Source: Chaetorhynchus papuensis
Lineage: Eukaryota > Chordata > Aves > Passeriformes > Rhipiduridae
NCBI GenBank assembly: GCA_013396525.1
Contig: VWYX01000259.1
Span: 248,001-312,000 of the forward strand
DNA: 64,000 bases
Direction of reading: 5' to 3'
Each line of letters begins with the position of its first letter. Position 1 is the stretch's first letter. The position numbers and the translations under genes were made by a program. Below, piece by piece: positions 60,786-64,000 of the stretch. Below the pieces are notes generated by a model that saw only the letters and a list, made by a program, of their open reading frames with translations, ran no database searches and had not been told where the DNA came from.

Positions 60786-61020
60786 AGTGGTCTACTCTGT
60801 TGTGCTGATGGATCATCCTGGACTGATGATAGCTGAAAACCTGCACCATCTTTCACCACATAATGTATTCATACTGCATAATGACTATGAAGTTAGAGTG
60901 GGACACAAAGCCACAAGAAAGCAAAAGGTTCATGTGGTTGCCAACAGGAAACTGGTGGGGGAAATTGGGCTTCTTGAGGATGTGACACTGGCATCTAAAC
61001 ACAGGGCCCATGATAATTAA
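60786..61020 (+). CDS. Candidate 3'-terminal exon, unknown gene (plus strand)
   Basis: A well-formed acceptor (TTTGCTCTCC, then TTTTTTCCTGTTATCTCCACAG) precedes about 77 open codons ending in TAA at 61018-61020. The product begins VVYSVVLMDHPGLMIAENLH, continues HNVFILHNDYEVRVGHKATR and ends EDVTLASKHRAHDN. Its composition is balanced and protein-like but no family is recognised. No partner exon was found upstream on this strand. A retroviral LTR lies only about 40 bp after the stop, so any native 3' untranslated region is interrupted by the element. It may be a pseudo-exon. Confidence 0.3.
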
Positions 61021-61062
61021 ACTCAGAGTTTTGATTTTTCTGCTAAAGTTACACAAACATAC

Positions 61063-61713
61063 TGTGCCGGTTTGGCCAAATTTGGAGGAAAATATCCTCT
61101 GATGGAAGGCAGGTTACAACCACCTGTTTCCCACTAGGTTTGGGAAAAAAAAGAAATTTTCCTCAGAGGAAAGTGAAAGAGATAAAGAAACCTATTTATT
61201 TAACTAACACACAGAAAAAGGATAATAACGCTAAATAATAAAACCTCTCGCTGTGGAGAGAAACCTGGGAAGGTTTCAGAGTCCTTCTCTGGTAGGCGTA
61301 GGTCTCTCTCTTCTCCTCCTCGGAGCTGGGTCGGCTTAGGCCCACCTTTGGGCCTACGAAAAATTCTCCCAATGTGTTCTGATGTTATTGAAACAGTCCA
61401 GAAGAGAAAAAAGGGAAAAAAACCCCAAAGTCCCAGGAAAACAAAGTTCAACTCTCTGTCTCCCTCTGAAGAAAAGGAGCTGGAAGCTGGCTGGAAAGCA
61501 AGTAAGGTGCTTCCTCCAACTCTTGCTGCCGCAGCAGCAGAATGCAGAGGAGTGTGTTTCTGTGGCCTTGAACAACTGCTTTGAAAAGTTTGCTTGGTTT
61601 TTTTCTCTCTCCCCTATCTCAGGCTCAGTTTAAAGGCAGAGAAAGGCACAAAAATTAATTTTTGGGCATAGAGCAGCGATGGGGGATACACATCATACAG
61701 TGACCCCAAGACA
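61063..61713. mobile_element. Complete solo ERV LTR with 5-bp target duplication
   Basis: 651 bp starting TGTGCCGGTTTGGCCAAATT and ending CCCCAAGACA, with TG...CA ends. It is flanked by a perfect 5-bp direct repeat, CATAC, at 61058-61062 and 61714-61718. The internal text (CTCTCGCTGTGGAGAGAAAC, TTCTCCTCCTCGGAGCTGGG, CTCAGTTTAAAGGCAGAGAA, GGCATAGAGCAGCGATGGGG) is a songbird LTR family I recognise by sight. No gag/pol/env-like sequence adjoins it. Orientation is not assigned because both strands carry possible polyadenylation signals. Confidence 0.88.
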
Positions 61714-61740
61714 CATACACACATACAAGGAGTTTGGTTT

Positions 61741-62238
61741 TGTGATGGATTGACCTTAGCTGGCTGCAATGTGGCAACAGAACTGCTCTGTCACTCCCCC
61801 TCCTCTAAAGGACAGGGTGTGGGGAGGAAATATGATGAAAAAACTCATGCATTGAGATAAGGACGGGGACATCACTTACCACTTAGTGTCACAGGCAAAA
61901 CAGACCTGACCTAAAGAACATTAATGTTAATTATTGCCAATTAATAAAATAGTAGGACAGCAGGAAAAAAAACCCCAAAGCTAAAAACGTCTTCCCTCCG
62001 CTTTCCTCTTCATCCTAGGCTCAGCTTCATTCATGATATTTCTTCCTCCTCCCTCCATGCAGTGCAGGGAATGGGGAATGGGGTCACAGTCATAGATGGT
62101 ACTTCTACCACTGCTGCTCCTTCCTTCCCTGCTCCAGCGTGGCATCCCTCCCACAGGGTATACTCCTGCATGAGCTGGGTTCTTCCCTAGAGTGCAGGTT
62201 TTCGATAACTGCTCCACTGGGGGCTCCTTCCATGAGGG
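61741..62238. mobile_element. Truncated ERV LTR, same family as 16658-18803
   Basis: Starts TGTGATGGATTGACCTTAGC and carries CTGTCACTCCCCCTCCTC, GGGGACATCACTTACCACTT, CACAGGCAAAACAGACCTGA, TCCCTGCTCCAGCGTGGCAT and GATAACTGCTCCACTGGGGG. It shares the block order of the split LTR at 16658. Homology stops near 62238, so about the second half is missing. It begins only 27 bp after the end of the preceding LTR. Confidence 0.85.
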
Positions 62239-64000
62239 AAAACAGAAAATTAAGCATTCTTAACCTAAATGCTCTTTTGGAAATGCTGGACCAGTGGTTG
62301 GTATCAAATTTTGGAAAATCAGACCCAAATTACTGTACCAATATTTATCTTAAAGTGACCACAGTTATTTAAATTGATCAGATATCTACATGTATTATTT
62401 CTTTGATTTCTGAATATTCCCCATATCAGCAGACTGTGGCCCCAGAAAAAAAAGTGATTATGCACATTTGCTTTTCTTGTAGCTGTTTACTGTTTTCCTC
62501 TCCCCAAGAGCAAAGATCTTCACTGGGTATGTAAGGAAGGTAAAATTTCTTCCTGAGCAATTAAGTCTTTCAGAAGATAAGTTTGCAAGTGCAAAAGGTG
62601 CTGTAGACCCTTCTTTCTGCCATGATAAGCCCTATAACCTGCCCATCGTCCCAGGTTCTGCCAGAAGTGCTTGCTGGGAGCTGCCCAAGAGCTTGGCTGA
62701 TAGCAAGCCTGTGGTGTGTGTGCCTTCATGTCTGGGTGCATTGAAAGAGATTTCTGGACATGGTCATTGGTGCAAAGGAATTTCTCTGACCTTCAAAAAT
62801 GGCATTATCTATCATCTGTGATTCTTCTCTTCAGCACAGGGAAGCTGGAGAATGCTAGCGAGGAACTGTGGGCAAAGTGTCAACACCTTTCAGAAGCTGG
62901 GCATTACTGTGGCAATGGTTTAATCCCCTAGACAGATCAGAAAGTTTTGTGAAAAGCTGGTATAAACACAGAGCTGGTACATGAAATTCTGCAGTGCTGA
63001 TTTTTATTCTCCCTCTTCATCCCAGAGAACAAGGGGATTAAGGCATAATGCAGTGGAAACCTTTCCCGAGATCTACCTTTCTTGGCCCAATCTGAAGGAT
63101 TTTTCCTGTTATGTCATTTTCCTTTGAAAAATAAAAGCACAGTTGTTTGAGTCATAGGTAGACTATTTTAAAAATGTGTTTTTGAACTGTTGAATCTGGC
63201 TCCTATGCTAGTGTTGATGAGATAGAATATTCTGTGTATCACAAATGTGCATCTTATATTTTCTTTGGTTAAGAAGAATTGATATTTGCTAGTGTGGGAT
63301 TGGAGAAACAGCCTGCTACTACAGATCCTCATGTAATTCCCATTAAGTTAAAAGGACTTGTACTGCACAGTTCAGTAAGAGTATGGGCTGTGTCTTACAG
63401 GAGAAATTATGTCACTCTTTAGCAGATGATATAGCAATTTCATTTTCTGGAGAGTGTTACAACACACTACAAGTATTTAATCCTTCTTAGACTGTAGAGA
63501 GTTCATTACATATAAATCTGATACTCATTTCTTGTTTTCCACTCTATGGTGGTAATAGTGCTGCATTACTATAAAATTTGAGGTTTTTCTCTGTGGCTTA
63601 TGTAAGAGGTATGTCCTTTGAAGTACTGGAATTCAGTATTTAAGTTTCAGCGGCAAAATAAGAAGAACCAGACTAAGTAAAGCAGTCTCACCAACATTAT
63701 CTTTAGCAGAAAAGAATTTTTAAATATAAAACAATTGCTTGCATGTTATAGCCATGAGACAAGATTAATTCATCATTCTAAGGACCAAATTATGACAATA
63801 TGATTAAATTTCTTTTCCCAAGAGGTCAGATTTGGGGACTATTCAAGTCAAGCAAGCTCTACTGAAGACAGTAAACTTGATTCTATTTAAACCAGAACCA
63901 ACTTAGCCGTGAATGTACCTGGGTATGTGAAGAGTGAATGGGAATGTCCAGAGGGCTCATTCATCACAATTTATGTAAAAAATAATCTGTGTGAACTCCT
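62239..64000. other. Single-copy DNA, nothing recognised
   Basis: No repeat, exon or RNA gene was recognised up to the end of the window. Confidence 0.45.

Noticed and set aside
61348..61633. Overlapping open frames of 73-83 codons
   Set aside because: Inside the LTR at 61063-61713, a noncoding element.
1..64000. Bacterial-type systems (operons, CRISPR arrays, defence islands, phage genes)
   Set aside because: No regular spaced repeats, no ribosome-binding-site-led gene strings and no dense coding; repeat content is avian.

Overview
This 64 kb window looks like bird nuclear DNA, most likely from a passerine. The evidence is several CR1 LINE copies in both orientations, 5'-truncated and ending in the CR1-type (ATTCTRTG)n tail. 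There are also four long terminal repeats of kinds familiar from songbird genomes, plus AT-rich single-copy DNA with very few open frames. The window has an assembly gap, no operons and no bacterial gene organisation. The passerine assignment rests on recognising the repeat families and was not tested by a search.

Layout. Positions 1-4.9 kb are unannotated single-copy DNA. Positions 4.9-7.3 kb hold a pile-up of CR1 pieces: two minus-strand 3' ends, a plus-strand endonuclease fragment, a decayed reverse-transcriptase fragment and an internally deleted copy. A CR1 remnant lies at 8.9 kb and a ~1 kb CR1 with reverse-transcriptase-domain coding sequence at 13.3-14.3 kb. From 16.66 to 18.80 kb one retroviral LTR is split by about 1.2 kb that contains a second, minus-strand LTR. 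Old CR1 tails lie at 22.1, 31.9, 38.1 (minus), 48.9 and 58.5 kb (minus). A 905-base run of N at 33.76-34.66 kb is flanked by GTTT and CCTT microsatellites. A near-complete solo LTR sits at 45.71-46.29 kb. Two different LTRs lie 27 bp apart at 61.06-62.24 kb.

Genes. No gene could be named. The best coding evidence is on the minus strand between 45.3 and 38.6 kb. Three open segments (45343-45260, 42605-42384 and 39317 down to about 38571) each begin after a plausible AG acceptor. The first two end at GTAAGA and GTGAGG donors. All three join in phase 0 without a stop. The third is a 248-codon stretch, the longest open frame in the window that no repeat explains. Weaker exon-like segments on the same strand lie at 32.65 and 21.2 kb, and one on the plus strand at 60.79 kb. 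I treat the minus-strand set as a candidate multi-exon gene of unknown function, or a relic of one. The rest appears intronic or intergenic.

No tRNA, rRNA, CRISPR, CpG island or convincing promoter was seen outside the LTRs. Repeat boundaries are by eye and may be off by 5-30 bp.
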